The notes beneath the pieces were generated by a model, which made no database searches, was not told the origin of the DNA, and was given only the letters and a program-made list of their open reading frames with translations. Shown piece by piece: positions 43,975 to 55,900 of a DNA stretch of 64,000 bases (position 1 is the stretch's first letter; each line of letters begins with the position of its first letter). This DNA comes from Cherax quadricarinatus. Taxonomy: Eukaryota; Arthropoda; Malacostraca; Decapoda; Parastacidae. The stretch spans positions 17,832,843-17,896,842 of the forward strand of contig NC_091369.1 in assembly GCF_038502225.1 (NCBI RefSeq), read 5' to 3'. A program made the translations under genes and the position numbers.

Positions 43975-44620
43975 GGTTACATATATCCCATGATGACGAC
44001 ACTCTTCAGGTCACTTGTTCTATCTAGGCTGGAATATTGCTGCACACTAACAGCACCTTTCAAGGCAGGTGAAATTGCCGACCTAGAAAATGTACAGAGA
44101 ACTTTCACGGCGCGCATAACGGAGATAAAACACCTCAATTATTGGGAGCGCTTGAGGTTCCTAAACCTGTATTCCCTGGAACGCAGGAGGGAGAGATACA
44201 TGATTATATACACCTGGAAAATCCTAGAGGGACTAGTACCGAACTTGCACACGAAAATCACCCACTACGAAAGCAAAAGACTTGGCAGACGATGCACCAT
44301 CCCCCCAATGAAAAGCAGGGGTGTCACTAGCACGTTAAGAGACCATACAATAAGTGTCAGGGGCCCGAGACTGTTCAACTGCCTCCCAGCACACATAAGG
44401 GGGATTACCAACAGACCCCTGGCAGTCTTCAAGCTGGCACTGGACAAGCACCTAAAGTCAGTTCCGGATCAGCCGGGCTGTGGCTCGTATGTTGGTTTGC
44501 GTGCAGCCAGCAGCAACAGCCTGGTTGATCAGGCTCTGATCCACCAGGAGGCCTGGTCTCAGACCGGGCCGCGGGGGCGTTGACCCCCTGAACTCTCTCC
44601 AGGTAAACTCCAGGTAACCA
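43975..44620 (+). mobile_element. LINE-B 3' end, young copy
   Basis: Plus strand, 5'-truncated. The frame 43954-44583 reads MMTTLFRSLVLSRLEYCCTL, AGEIADLENVQRTFTARITE, YSLERRRERYMIIYTWKILE and on to SLVDQALIHQEAWSQTGPRG, without a stop until the natural TGA. The terminus is CTCCAGGTAAACTCCAGGTA. Its sequence is nearly identical to 48524-49219. Confidence 0.85.
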
Positions 44621-45426
44621 CAGCCTCCTGTTCCTCAAAGCACTCAAGAAGCATGATACGAGGTGAGGTATAAATTTACAGTTTTCTATTCATAATACTT
44701 CTCTGAATAGCAGAGAAAACGGTTACCACAACGGAAAATAGAATCTCTTCTAAATCAAAGCTAGTCAACTCACTGCTGATCTCAGCATATAAAAATAACT
44801 GTTGCCAAATCAATGTGGCAAAATGTAAAGATAACTGTATATTTTTCAGTTGCTGCGTGATGTGAGAAAGCTACTTTCCATATTCCATAATCGCAGTCTT
44901 CTGTAAGAGATACTCACTAGTATCATAACATATATATACGGATTTTTAAACCCTGAACAGTAAAGAGAGCTGCAGCTCAACTACCTTATGAGATTTAGAA
45001 AATGTACCTCCATCTGCCCAAGAGGTCATGCAGCTGATGATTATTACTTTCATTATACCCAGGAACTATAGCTGAACACATTGATGAAGTAAAAGTTCAT
45101 TTATATGTATATAATTTTGTGTGTATGTGAGTATGACTGTGGTGCTGGTCGTTTAAGCGTTGAAGCGCTTGTTTCGGAGGATTGTTGACTTTAGTGCTGC
45201 CCACCACCCTCTCACACTACAAACTCTGGCTTAGTAGGTGATTTGCTGAGCTATAAATCTCAGGTAGCCACTTGACTTCCCGGCTCGCTGACAGTCGTGA
45301 GTATTTATTCCACTGTGCGTTTATTGTGTTTGTTTTTCTCGTCTATCTTTAATTTAAAGTCTTCAGCTCATCGAGTGACTGGACCACATCATGATAGTAA
45401 CTGCTGTGTGTGTTATTCTCCCACAG
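44621..45426 (+). other. Intron before microexon
   Basis: No gene or recognised repeat. It ends with a TGTGTTATTCTCCCACAG acceptor. Confidence 0.6.
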
Positions 45427-45471
45427 CCCGAATGCTTTGAGCAAGGCAATGAAACCTTATGGGATTTGGCA
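45427..45471 (+). CDS. Candidate 45-nt cassette microexon of the aminopeptidase N-like gene
   Basis: Bounded by TTATTCTCCCACAG and GTAAGT. It is exactly 45 nt with phase 2 at both ends, encoding PNALSKAMKPYGIWQ when spliced between exons 4 and 6. Skipping it gives PWVKAG-YLYITF, which has the same spacing as the family's PWLLNRYL, so the exon would be a 15-residue insertion. Perfect splice sites and matched phase argue for a real optional exon. A chance open stretch remains possible because it is so short. Confidence 0.55.
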
Positions 45472-46185
45472 GTAAGTCTATGAACTATTCTTCTTCACTT
45501 TTTACGTTTTGTTATGGTAGAAATTAGCCTCATGTATATGTAACTTTGCCATTCTGGAAGCGGTGCTTCTTCTCTGTCTACTCGTCACCTCTAAGTGTCT
45601 AAGATATCAGCCAACTGGGTTCACTCTTACATTAATATTTCACTCGGATCTGCGCCGGTGTCATGCGCTCCTTATTAAGGCACAGGACCGATTCTTCTGC
45701 TTCTTTCTTCTGTATCTATTCTGTTTACATCACACTGGAGGGTTCAGATCAGATTACCATATCATTGGCTGCTCTAAATCTCTAGGATATTCTTGTGTTT
45801 TAGCTTTGATTCATTGTCAGTTTATGTCCTACTTCTTCACTGGTTTATTTTCAGCTACCGTTTGTAATATTTCATGTTTGTGTATTTTATATCTGAGTCT
45901 AGAAATTTAAACAGAGCCTCGACTTATTTACTCTAGAATTGATAATGCTCAGCAAAAATTCGTCTAAAACAAAGGCTTGCTTTCATTACGTATCTTGACA
46001 CTCACTTAACAATTTGTTCTCCCCAGTCACCACAGAAAATTAACTTTATTCCCTAAAGAAGGGATTATAGTGAGCTCTGTTGTGACTCATACTGCTGGTG
46101 GCATATGAGTGAAACGCTGCTTCAACCCTCGTGCAGTTTGAAGGTTTTATATATAATAAATTAAGGATGTTACTATCTCTCTCAG
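45472..46185 (+). other. Intron
   Basis: No gene or recognised repeat. The ACTATCTCTCTCAG acceptor is at its end. Confidence 0.6.
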
Positions 46186-46329
46186 ATATCTGTACATCAC
46201 CTTCTCTTCGGAAGTGAAGTTAAGAGAAAGCGACGCTTTCGAAGTGTACAGCTCCATGGCGGCGAGCGACCCAGGACAGGATGCAGCCTGGTCCTTCCTC
46301 CTCCAAAACTGGGATACCGTGACTGAAGT
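46186..46329 (+). CDS. Aminopeptidase N-like exon 6 of window
   Basis: A 144-nt exon reading YLYITFSSEVKLRESDAFEV, YSSMAASDPGQDAAWSFLLQ and NWDTVTEV. It corresponds to the M1 region RYLEYSLxxxxIRKQDAxxVxxSIAxNxxGxxLAWDFVxxNW near the end of the C-terminal domain. The acceptor is CTCTCAG and the donor is AGT followed by GTGAGT (phase 2). One or two further exons (the final helices and C-terminal tail) are expected downstream. I find none up to 64 kb, so they lie beyond the arrays or in the gap. Confidence 0.88.
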
Positions 46330-46779
46330 GTGAGTGACCTATTGAACTATTTGGTAAATCTTCACTCAGTCTTTAAAACAGCTTTTCTTCGTTGCTATTA
46401 TCTTCAAAATTTTCAAGTTTATCCTTACCGAAAAGTTGGCAGTGGTGTTCCGCAGGCATTCGCTTGGTCCTTCACTCTGTTCTTAATTTTCACTAATGTT
46501 CATCACACTAAATTCCCTACAACTTACTTTTATGCTGGTAAATACAGTCTCTGATTTTTGTTTACTCATGAACCATGTCCTGAAGCTCTCACTTTCTCAC
46601 TTTTCCACTCAAGTTTTTTTTTCATGACTGTTATGAATTTCATTCAAAGTTGAGGGAGCTCCTGAAACTTTTCCTGATTTCCGGTTTAAGTTACAGTGTT
46701 TCTGTTTAATATTTAAATATTTAACAATGTCTTCAAACCTTACAGAATATGCTGTTTTTTGCCAGTTCTTCACCAGTTC
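46330..46779 (+). other. Intron after exon 6
   Basis: Unassigned intronic sequence before the 13-bp minisatellite. Confidence 0.6.
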
Positions 46780-46884
46780 CTCCCAGGAGTGCCTCTCAGG
46801 AGTACCTCCCAAGAGTGCCACCCAGGAGTGCCTCCCAGGAGTGCTTCCTAGGAGGGCCTCCCTTGGGTGTCTCCCTGTAGTGAA
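46780..46884. repeat. 13-bp minisatellite, diverged left segment
   Basis: Degenerate units of GAGTGCCTCCCAG, the older form of the repeat at 49.2-52.9 kb, before the LINE-B fragment. Confidence 0.8.
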
Positions 46885-47138
46885 ATCCTGTAGTTTACTT
46901 GGAAAGCGCTTCGGGGGTCAACACCCCTACGGCCCGGTCTGAGACCAGGCCTCGGGGTGGATCAGGGTCTGATCAACCAGGTTACTGCTGGCCCCACGTA
47001 AACCGAAGTACGAATCATAACCTGGCTGATCAGGTACTAATTTTAGGTGCCTGTCCAGCACCTTCTTGAAGACACACATGGGTCTATTGGTAATCCCCTT
47101 TATGTATGTTGGGAGGCAGTTGAACAGTCTTGGGCCCA
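46885..47138 (-). mobile_element. LINE-B 3' fragment embedded in minisatellite
   Basis: Minus-strand 3' end (frame 46927-47139: MGPRLFNCLPTYIKGITNRP, SSNLVDQTLIHPEAWSQTGP). The match stops at GGGCCC (47136) and turns directly into GAGTGCCTCTCAG repeats. Its sequence is clearly more diverged than the LINE-B piece at 48524. Confidence 0.8.
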
Positions 47139-48523
47139 TGAGTGCCTCTCAGAAGTGCCTCCCTGGAGTGACTCCCAGGAGTGCCTCCAAGGAGTGCTTC
47201 CCAGGAGTGTTTCCCAGGAGTGCTTCACATGAGTGCCTCCTTGGAGTGCCTCCCAGAATTGCACCCTAGGAATACCTCCAAGGAGTGCCTCCCAGGAGTA
47301 CCTCTCAGAGGTGCCTCCGCGAGAGCTTACCAAAAGTGCCTCTCTGGAGTGTCTAACTGGAGTGATTCCTTGGAGTTTCTCCCTGGAGTGCCTCCCAAAA
47401 GTTCATCCTAGGAGTACCTCCCAGGAGTGCTTTCCACGAGTGTCTCCCAGAAGTGCACCCTCGGAGTACCTCCCAGGAGTGCCTCCCAGGAATACCTTCA
47501 AGAGGTGCCTCCCAAAAGTACGCCCTAGGAATGACTCTCAGAAGTGCACCCTAGGAGTACCTCCCAGGAGTGCCTCCCAGGAATACCTTCAAGAGGTGCC
47601 TCCCAAAAGCACTCCCTAGGAATGACTCTCAGAAGTGCACCCTAGAAGTGACTCCCAGAAGTGCCTCCCAGAACTGATACCAGGAGTGCCTCCCTCAAGT
47701 GCCTCCCAGGAGTGCACCCTAGGAGTACCTCAAAGGAGTGCCTCCAAGAAGCGCACCCAAGAAGAACGTATCACGAGTGCCTCCGATGAGTGCCTCCCAG
47801 GAGTGCCTCTCAGAGGTGCTTCCAAAAAGTACCTCCCAAGAGAGCTTCCCAGAATTGCCTCCCAAAAGAGCCTTCCAGAAGTGCATACTAAAAGTATCTT
47901 GCAGGAGTGCACAATAGAAGTACCTCCAAGGAGTGCACACTATAAATCCCTCCCAGGAGTGCAAACTGAGAGTACCTAGAAGGAATGCACACTAGAAGTA
48001 CCTCAAAGGAGTGCACGCTAGAAATACCTCCCAGGATGGCCTCCCTGGACTGCACCCTACTTCCAGTTCCTGGAGTGCACCCTCCCAGGAGTGCACCCTA
48101 GAAGTACCTCCCAAGAATGCCTGCCAGAAGTGCACCAATCTACCTCCATGGAGTTCCTGCCAGAAGTGCACATTTGAAGTGCCTTCTAGAAGTACACCCT
48201 AGAAGTACCTCCCAGGGTTGAACCCTAGAAGTACCTCCAAGGAGTACACCCTAGGAATGCCTCAAAGGAATGTCTCCCAGGAATGCCTCCTAGGAATGCC
48301 TCCCATGAATGTCTCCCAGGAATGCCTCCTAGGAATGCCTTCCAGGAATGCCTCCTAGGAATGCCTCCCATGAATGCCTACCAGGAATGCCTACCAGGAA
48401 TGCCTCCTAGGAATGCCTGCCAGGAATGCCTCCCAGGAATGCCTCCTAGGAATGCCTCCCAAGAATGCCTCCCAGGAATGCCTCCCAGGAATGTCTCCCA
48501 GGAATGCGTCCCAGGAATGTCTG
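47139..48523. repeat. 13-bp minisatellite, diverged middle segment
   Basis: Degenerate units GAGTGCCTCCCAG with many ACCCTAGAAGT-type variants, shading from about 48250 into homogeneous GAATGCCTCCCAG units. It ends at AATGTCTG, where LINE-B resumes. Confidence 0.85.
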
Positions 48524-49219
48524 CTTTTCATTGGGGGGATGGTGCATCGTCTGCCAAGTCTTTTGCTTTCGTAGTGGGTGATTTTCGTGTGCAAGTTCGG
48601 TACTAGTCCCTCTAGGATTTTCCAGGTGTATATAATCATGTATCTCTCCCTCCTGCGTTCCAGGGAATACAGGTTTAGGAACCTCAAGCGCTCCCAATAA
48701 TTGAGGTGTTTTATCTCCGTTATGCGCGCCGTGAAAGTTCTCTGTACATTTTCTAGGTCGGCAATTTCACCTGCCTTGAAAGGTGCTGTTAGTGTGCAGC
48801 AATATTCCAGCCTAGATAGAACAAGTGACCTGAAGAGTGTCATCATGGGCTTGGCCTCCCTAGTTTTGAAGGTTCTCATTATCCATCCTGTCATTTTTCT
48901 AGCAGATGCGATTGATACAATGTTATGGTCCTTGAAGGTGAGATCCTCCGACATGATCACTCCCAGGTCTTTGACGTTGGTGTTTCGCTCTATTTTGTGG
49001 CCAGAATTTGTTTTGTACTCTGATGAAGATTTAATTTCCTCATGTTTACCATATCTGAGTAATTGAAATTTCTCATCGTTGAACTTCATATTGTTTTCTG
49101 CAGCCCACTGAAAGATTTGGTTGATGTCTGCCTGGAGCTTTGCAGTGTCTGCAATGGAAGACACTGTCATGCAGATTCGGGTGTCATCTGCAAAGGAAGA
49201 CACGGTGCTGTGGCTGACA
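48524..49219 (-). mobile_element. LINE-B piece with RT FADD box, embedded in minisatellite
   Basis: The minus-strand frame 48391-49203 starts with SSFADDTRICM (the RT catalytic FADD), then QWAAENNMKFNDEKFQLLRY, VKDLGVIMSEDLTFKDHN, MTGWIMRTFKTREAKPMMTL and LSRLEYCCTLTAPFKAGEIA up to CTIPPMKS. There it runs into repeat-encoded residues. Both ends are cut exactly by the 13-bp array. It is near identical to the 43975 copy where they overlap. Confidence 0.85.
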
Positions 49220-52200
49220 TCTCCCAGGAATGCGTCCCAGGAATGCCTCCCAGGAATGCCTCCCAGGAATGCCTCTCAGGAATGTCTCCCAGGAATGCCT
49301 CCCATGAATGCCTCCCATGAATGCCTCCCAGGAATGTCTCCCAGGAATGCCTCCCAGGAATGCCTCCCAGGAATGCCTCACAGGAATGCCTCCCAGAAAT
49401 GCTTCCCAGGAATGCCTTCCAGGAATGCCTTCCAGGAATGCCTTCCAGGAATGCCTTCCAGGAATGCCTCCCAGGAATGCCTCCCAGGAATGCCTCCCAG
49501 GAATGTCTCCCAGGAATGCCTCCCAGGAATGCCTCCCAGGAATTCCTCCCAGGAATGCCTCCCAAGAATGTCTCCCAGGAATGACTCCCAGGAATGCTTC
49601 CCAGGAATGCCTCCCAGGAATGTCTCCCAGGAATGCCTCCCAGGAATGTCTCCCATGAATGCCTCCAAGGAATGTCTCCCAGGAATGCCTCCCAGGAATG
49701 CCTCCCAGGAATGTCTCCCAGGAATGCCTCCCTGGAATGCCTCCCAGAAATGCTTCCCAGGAATGCCTCCCAAGAATGCCTCCCAGGAATGCCTCCCAGG
49801 AATGCCTCCCAGGAATGTCTCCCAGGAATGCCTCCCAGGAATGTCTCCCAGGAATGCCTCCCAGGAATGTCTCCCAGGAATGCCTCCCAGGAATGTCTTC
49901 CAGGAATGCCTCCCAGGAATGTCTCCCTGGAATGAATCCCAGGAATGTCTCCCAGGAATGCCTCCCAGGAATGCCTCCCAGGAATGTCTCCTAGGAATGC
50001 CTCCCAGGAATGCCTCCCAGGAATGCCTCCCAGGAATGCCTCCCAGGAATGCCTCCCAGGAATGCCTCCCAGGAATGTCCCCCAGGATTGCCTCCCAGGA
50101 TTGCCTCCCTGGAATGCCTCCCAGGAATGCCTCCCAGGAATGCCTCCCAGGAATGCCTCCCAGGAATGCCTCCCAGGAATGCCTCCCAGGAATGCTTCAC
50201 AGGAATGTCTCCCAGGAATGCCTCCCAGGAATGTCTCCCAGGAATGCCTCCCTGGAATATCTCCCAGAAATGCCTCCCAGGATTGCCTCCCAAGAATGCC
50301 TCCCAGGACTGCCTCCCAGGAATGCCTCCCAGGAATGTTTCCCGGGAATGCCTCCCAGGAATGTCTCCCAGGAATGCCTCCCAGGAATACCTTCCAGGAA
50401 TGCCTCCCAGGAATGCCTCCCAGGAATGCCTCCTAGGAATGCCTCCCAGGAATGCCTCCCAGGAATCCCTCCCAGGAATGCCTCCCAGGAATGCCTCCCA
50501 GGAATGCCTCCCAGGAATGTCTCCCAGGAATGCGTTCCAGGAATGTCTCCCAGGAATGCGTCCCAGGAATGCCTCCCAGGAATGCCTCCCAGGAATGCCT
50601 CTCAGGAATGTCTCCCAGGAATGCCTGCCAGGAATGCCTCCCATGAATGCCTCCCAGGAATGTCTCCGAGGAATGCCTCCCAGGAATGTCTCCCAGGAAT
50701 GCCTCCCAGAAATGCTTCCCAGGAATGCCTTCCAGGAATGCCTTCCAGGAATGCCTACCAGGAATGCCTCCCAGGAATGCCTCCCAGGAATGCCTCCCAG
50801 GAATGTCTCCCAGGAATGCCTCCCAGGAATGCCTCCCAGGAATTCCTCCGAGGAATGCCTCCCAAGAATGTCTCCCAGGAAAGACTCCCAGGAATGCTTC
50901 CCAGGAATGCCTCCCAGGAATGTCTCCCAGGAATGCCTCCCAGGAATGTCTCCCAGGAATGCCTCCAAGGAATGTCTCCCAGGAATGCCTCCCAGGAATG
51001 CCTCCCAGGAATGTCTCCCAGGAATGCCTCCCTGGAATGCCTCCCAGAAATGCTTCCCAGGAATGCCTCCCAAGAATGCCTCCCAGGAATGCCTCCCAGG
51101 AATGCCTCCCAGGAATGTCTCCCAGGAATGCCTCCCAGGAATGTCTCCTAGGAATGCCTCCCAGGAATGCCTCCCAGGAATGTCTCCTAGGAATGCCTCC
51201 CAGGAATGCCTCCCAGGAATGTCTCCCAGGAATGCCTCCCAGGAATGTCTCCTAGGAATGCCTCCCAGGAATGCCTCCCAGGAATGCCTCCCAGGAATGC
51301 CTCCCAGGAATGCCTCCCAGGAATGCCTCCCATGAATGTCCGCCAGGATTGCCTCCCAGGATTGCCTCCCTGGAATGCCTCCCAGGAATGCCTCCCAGGA
51401 ATGCCTCCCAGGAATGCCTCCCAGGAATGCTTCCCAGGAATGTCTCCCAGGAATGGCTCCCAGGAATGTCTCCCAGGAATGCCTCCCTGGAATATCTCCC
51501 AGAAATGCCTCCCAGGATTGCCTCCCAAGAATGCCTCCCAGGACTGCCTCCCAGGAATGCCTCCCAGGAATGTTTCCCGGGAATGCCTCTCAGGAATGTC
51601 TCCCAGGAATGCCTCCCAGGAATACCTTCCAGGATTGCCTCCCAGGAATGCCTCCCAGGAATGCCTCCCAAGAATGCCTCCCAGGAATGCCTCCCAGGAA
51701 TGCCTCCCAGGAATGCCTCCCAGGAATGCCTCCCAGGAATGCCTCCCAGGATTGCCTCCCAGGAATGCCTCCCAGGAATGCCTCCCAAGAATGCCTCCCA
51801 GGAATTCCTCCCAGGATTGCCTCCCAGGAATGCCTCCCAGGAATGCCTCCCAGGAATGCCTCACACAAATGCCTCCCAGGAATGCCTCCCAGGAATGCCT
51901 CCCAGGATTGCCTCCCAGGATTGCCTCCCAGGAATGCCTCCCAGGAATGCCTCCCAGGAATGCCTCCCAGGAATGTCCCCCAGGATTGCCTCCCAGGATT
52001 GCCTCCCAGGAATGCCTCCCAGGAATGCCTACCAGGAATGTCTCCCAGGAATGCCTCCCAGGATTGCCTCCCAGGAATGCCTCCCAGGAATGCCTCCCAG
52101 GAATGCCTCCCTGGAATGCCTCCCAGGAATGCCTCCCAGGAATGCCTCCCAGGATTGCCTCCCAGGAATGCCTCCCTGGAATGCCTCCCAGGAATGCCTC

Positions 52201-52892
52201 CCAGGAATGCCTCCCAGGAATGCCTCCCAGGAATGCCTCCCAGGAATGCCTCCCAGGAATGCCTCCCAAGAATGCCTCCCAGGAATGCCTCCCAGGAATG
52301 CCTCCCAGGAATGCCTCCCAAGAATGCCTCCCAGGAATGCGTCCCAGGAATGCCTCCCAGGAATGCCTCCCAGGAATGCCTCCTAGGAATGCCTCCCAGG
52401 AATGCCTCCCAGGAATGCCTCCCAGGAATGCCTCCCAGGAATGTCTACCAGGAATGCCTCCCAGGAATGCTTCCCAGGAATGTCTCCCAGGAATGGCTCC
52501 CAGGAATGTCTCCCAGGCATGCCTCCCTGGAATATCTCCCAGAAATGCCTCCCAGGATTGCCTCCCAAGAATGCCTCTCAGGACTGCCTCCCAGGAATGC
52601 CTCCCAGGAATGCCTCCCAAGAATGCCTCCCAGGAATGCCTCCCAGGAATGCCTCCCAGGAATGCCTCCCAGGAATGCCTCCCAGGAATGCCTCCCAGGA
52701 ATGCCTCCCAGGAATGCCTCCCAGGAATGCCTCCCAGGAATGCCTCCCAGGAATGCCTCCCAGGAATGCCTCCCAGGAATGCCTCCCAAGAATGCCTCCC
52801 AGGACTGCCTCCCAGGAATGCCTCCCAGGAATGCCTCCCAGGAATGCCTCCCAGGAATGCCTCCCAGGAATGCCTCCCAGGAATGCCTCCCG
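49220..52892. repeat. 13-bp minisatellite, main array (~280 units)
   Basis: Nearly homogeneous GAATGCCTCCCAG units. Because 13 is not a multiple of 3 and the unit has no stop in any frame on either strand, very long open frames arise in up to six frames (13-residue repeat MPPRNASQECLPG on plus, GGIPGRHSWEAFL on minus). Variant units recur at multiples of 13: CTGGAATAT at 50252, 51487 and 52527 (1235 and 1040 bp apart), showing block duplications of about 1.0-1.3 kb. Confidence 0.95.
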
Positions 52893-52984
52893 AACAGTTG
52901 AGATTTCTCTTCGTATTCAAAATATATTTAGTTAACTTTGTCATTAACTTGTATAATTTTGATTATTTAGTGTTTGGAGCAATA
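52893..52984. other. Short spacer between two arrays
   Basis: 92 bp of AT-rich non-repetitive sequence. Confidence 0.8.
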
Positions 52985-55900
52985 ATCGCACATTCCACTG
53001 TCTTGAGTAATGGCCTCACATTCCACTGTCTTGAGTAATTGCCTCACATTCCACTGTCTTGAGTAATTGCCTCACATTCCACTGTCTTGAGTAATGGCCT
53101 CACATTCCACTGTCTTGAGTAATGGCCTCACATTCCACTGTCTTGAGTAATTGCCTCACATTCCACTGTCTTGAGTAATGGCCACACATTCCACTGTCTT
53201 GAGTAATTGCCTCACATTCCACTGTCTTGAGTAATGGCCTCACATTCCACTGTCTTGAGTAATGGCCTCACATTCCACTGTCTTGAGTAATTGCCTCACA
53301 TTCCACTGTCTTGAGTAATGGCCACACATTCCACTGTCTTGAGTAATTGCCTCACATTCCACTGTCTTGAGTAATGGCCACACATTCCACTGTATTGAGT
53401 AATGGCTACACATTCCACTGTATTGAGTAATGGCTACACATTCCACTGTATTGAGTAATGGCTACACATTCCACTGTCTTGAGTAATGGCCTCACATTCC
53501 ACTGTCTTGAGAAATGGCCACACATTCCACTGTATTGAGTAATGGCTACACATTCCACTGTCTTGAGTAATGGCCACACATTCCACTGTCTTGAGTAATG
53601 GCCACACATCCCACTGTCTTGAGTAATGTCCTCATATTCCACTGTCTTGAGTAATGGCCTCACATTCCACTGTCTTGAGTAATAGCCACACATTCCACTG
53701 TCTTGAGTAATGGCCTCATATTCCACTGTCTTGAGTAATGGCCTCACATTCCACTGTCTTGAGTAATGGCCACACATTCCACTGTCATGAGTAATGGCCA
53801 CACATTCCATTGTATTGAGTAATGGCTACACATTCCACTGCCTTGAGTAATGGCCACACATTCCACTGTCTTGAGTAATGGCCACACATCCCACTGTCTT
53901 GAGTAATGGCCACTCATTCCACTGTCTTGAGTAATGGCTACACATTCCACTGTCTTGAGTAATGACAACACATTCCACTGTCTTGAGTAATGGCCTCACA
54001 TTCCACTGTCTTGAGTAATGGCCACACATTCCACTGTCTTGAGTAATGGCCACACATTCCAATGTCTTGAGTAATGACCACACATTCCACTGTCTTGAGT
54101 AATGACCACACATTCCACTGTCTTGAGTAATGGCCTCACATTCCACTGTCTTGAGTAATGACCACACATTCCACTGTCTTGAGTAATGGCCACACATTCC
54201 ACTGTCTTGAGTAATGGCTACACATTCCACTGTCTTGAGTAATGGCCACACATTCCACTGTCTTGAGTAATGGCTACACATTCCACTGTCTTGAGTAATG
54301 GCCTCACATTCCACTGTCTTGAGTAATGGCCACACATTCCACTGTCTTGAGTAATGACCACACATTCCACTGTCTTGAGTAATGGCCACACATTCCACTG
54401 TCTTGAGTAATGGCTACACATTCCACTGTCTTGAGTAATGGCTACACATTCCACTGTCTTGAGTAATGGCCTCACATTCTACTGTCTTGAGTAATGGCCA
54501 CACATTCCACTGTCTTGAGTAATGGCCACACATTCCACTGTCTTGAGTAATGGCTACACATTCCACTGTCTTGAGTAATGGCCACACATTCCACTGTCTT
54601 GAGTAATGGCCACACATTCCACTGTCTTGAGTAATGGCTACACATTCCACTGTCTTGAGTAATGACAACACATTCCACTGTCTTGAGTAATGGCTACACA
54701 TTCCACGGTCTTGGGTAATGGTCACACATTCCACTCTCTTGAGTAATGACCACACATTCTACTGTCTTGAGTAATGACTACACATTCTACTGTCTTGAGT
54801 AATGACCACACATTCCACTGTCTTGAGTAATGACCACACATTCCACTGTCTTGAGTAATGGCCACACATTCCACTGTCTTGAGTAATGGCCACACATCCC
54901 ACTGTCTTGAGTAATGTCCTCATATTCCACTGTCTTGAGTAATGGCCTCACATTCCACTGTCTTGAGTAATGGCCACACATTCCACTGTCTTGAGTAATG
55001 GCCTCATATTCCACTGTCTTGAGTAATGGCCTCACATTCCACTGTCTTGAGTAATGGCCACACATTCCACTGTCTTGAGTAATGGCCACACATTCCATTG
55101 TATTGAGTAATGGCTACACATTCCACTGCCTTGAGTAATGGCCACACATTCCACTGTCTTGAGTAATGGCCACACATCCCACTGTCTTGAGTAATGGCCA
55201 CTCATTCCACTGTCTTGAGTAATGGCTACACATTCCACTGTCTTGAGTAATGACAACACATTCCACTGTCTTGAGTAATGGCCTCACATTCCACTGTCTT
55301 GAGTAATGGCCACACATTCCACTGTCTTGAGTAATGACCACACATTCCACTGTCTTGAGTAATGAGCACACATTCCACTGTCTTGAGTAATGACCACACA
55401 TTCCACTGTCTTGAGTAATGACCACACATTCCACTGTCTTGAGTAATGGCTACACATTCCACTGTCTTGAGTAATGACAACACATTCCACTGTCTTGAGT
55501 AATGGCCTCACATTCCACTGTCTTGAGTAATGGCCACACATTCCACTGTCTTGAGTAATGGCCACACATTCCACTGTCTTGAGTAATGACCACACATTCC
55601 ACTGTCTTGAGTAATGGCCACACATTCCACTGTCTTGAGTAATGACCACACATTCCACTGTCTTGAGTAATGGCCTCACATTCCACTGTCTTGAGTAATG
55701 ACCACACATTCCACTGTCTTGAGTAATGGCCCCACATTCCACTGCCTTGAGTAATGGCTACACATTCCACTGTCTTGAGTAATGGCTACACATTCCACTG
55801 TCTTGAGTAATGGCCACACATTCCACTGTCTTGAGTAATGGCTACACATTCCACTGTCTTGAGTAATGGCCTCACATTCCACAGTCTTGATTAATGGCCA

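Noticed and set aside
45563..45910. Plus-strand 115-codon hydrophobic frame in the intron before exon 6
   Set aside because: No family resemblance, no splice-compatible borders, and composition matches the surrounding T-rich intron.
49121..51151. 676-codon open frame (and others of 360-610 codons nearby) encoding MPPRNASQECLPG repeats
   Set aside because: All are translations of the 13-bp minisatellite, whose unit has no stop in any frame. Similar frames exist on both strands at once.
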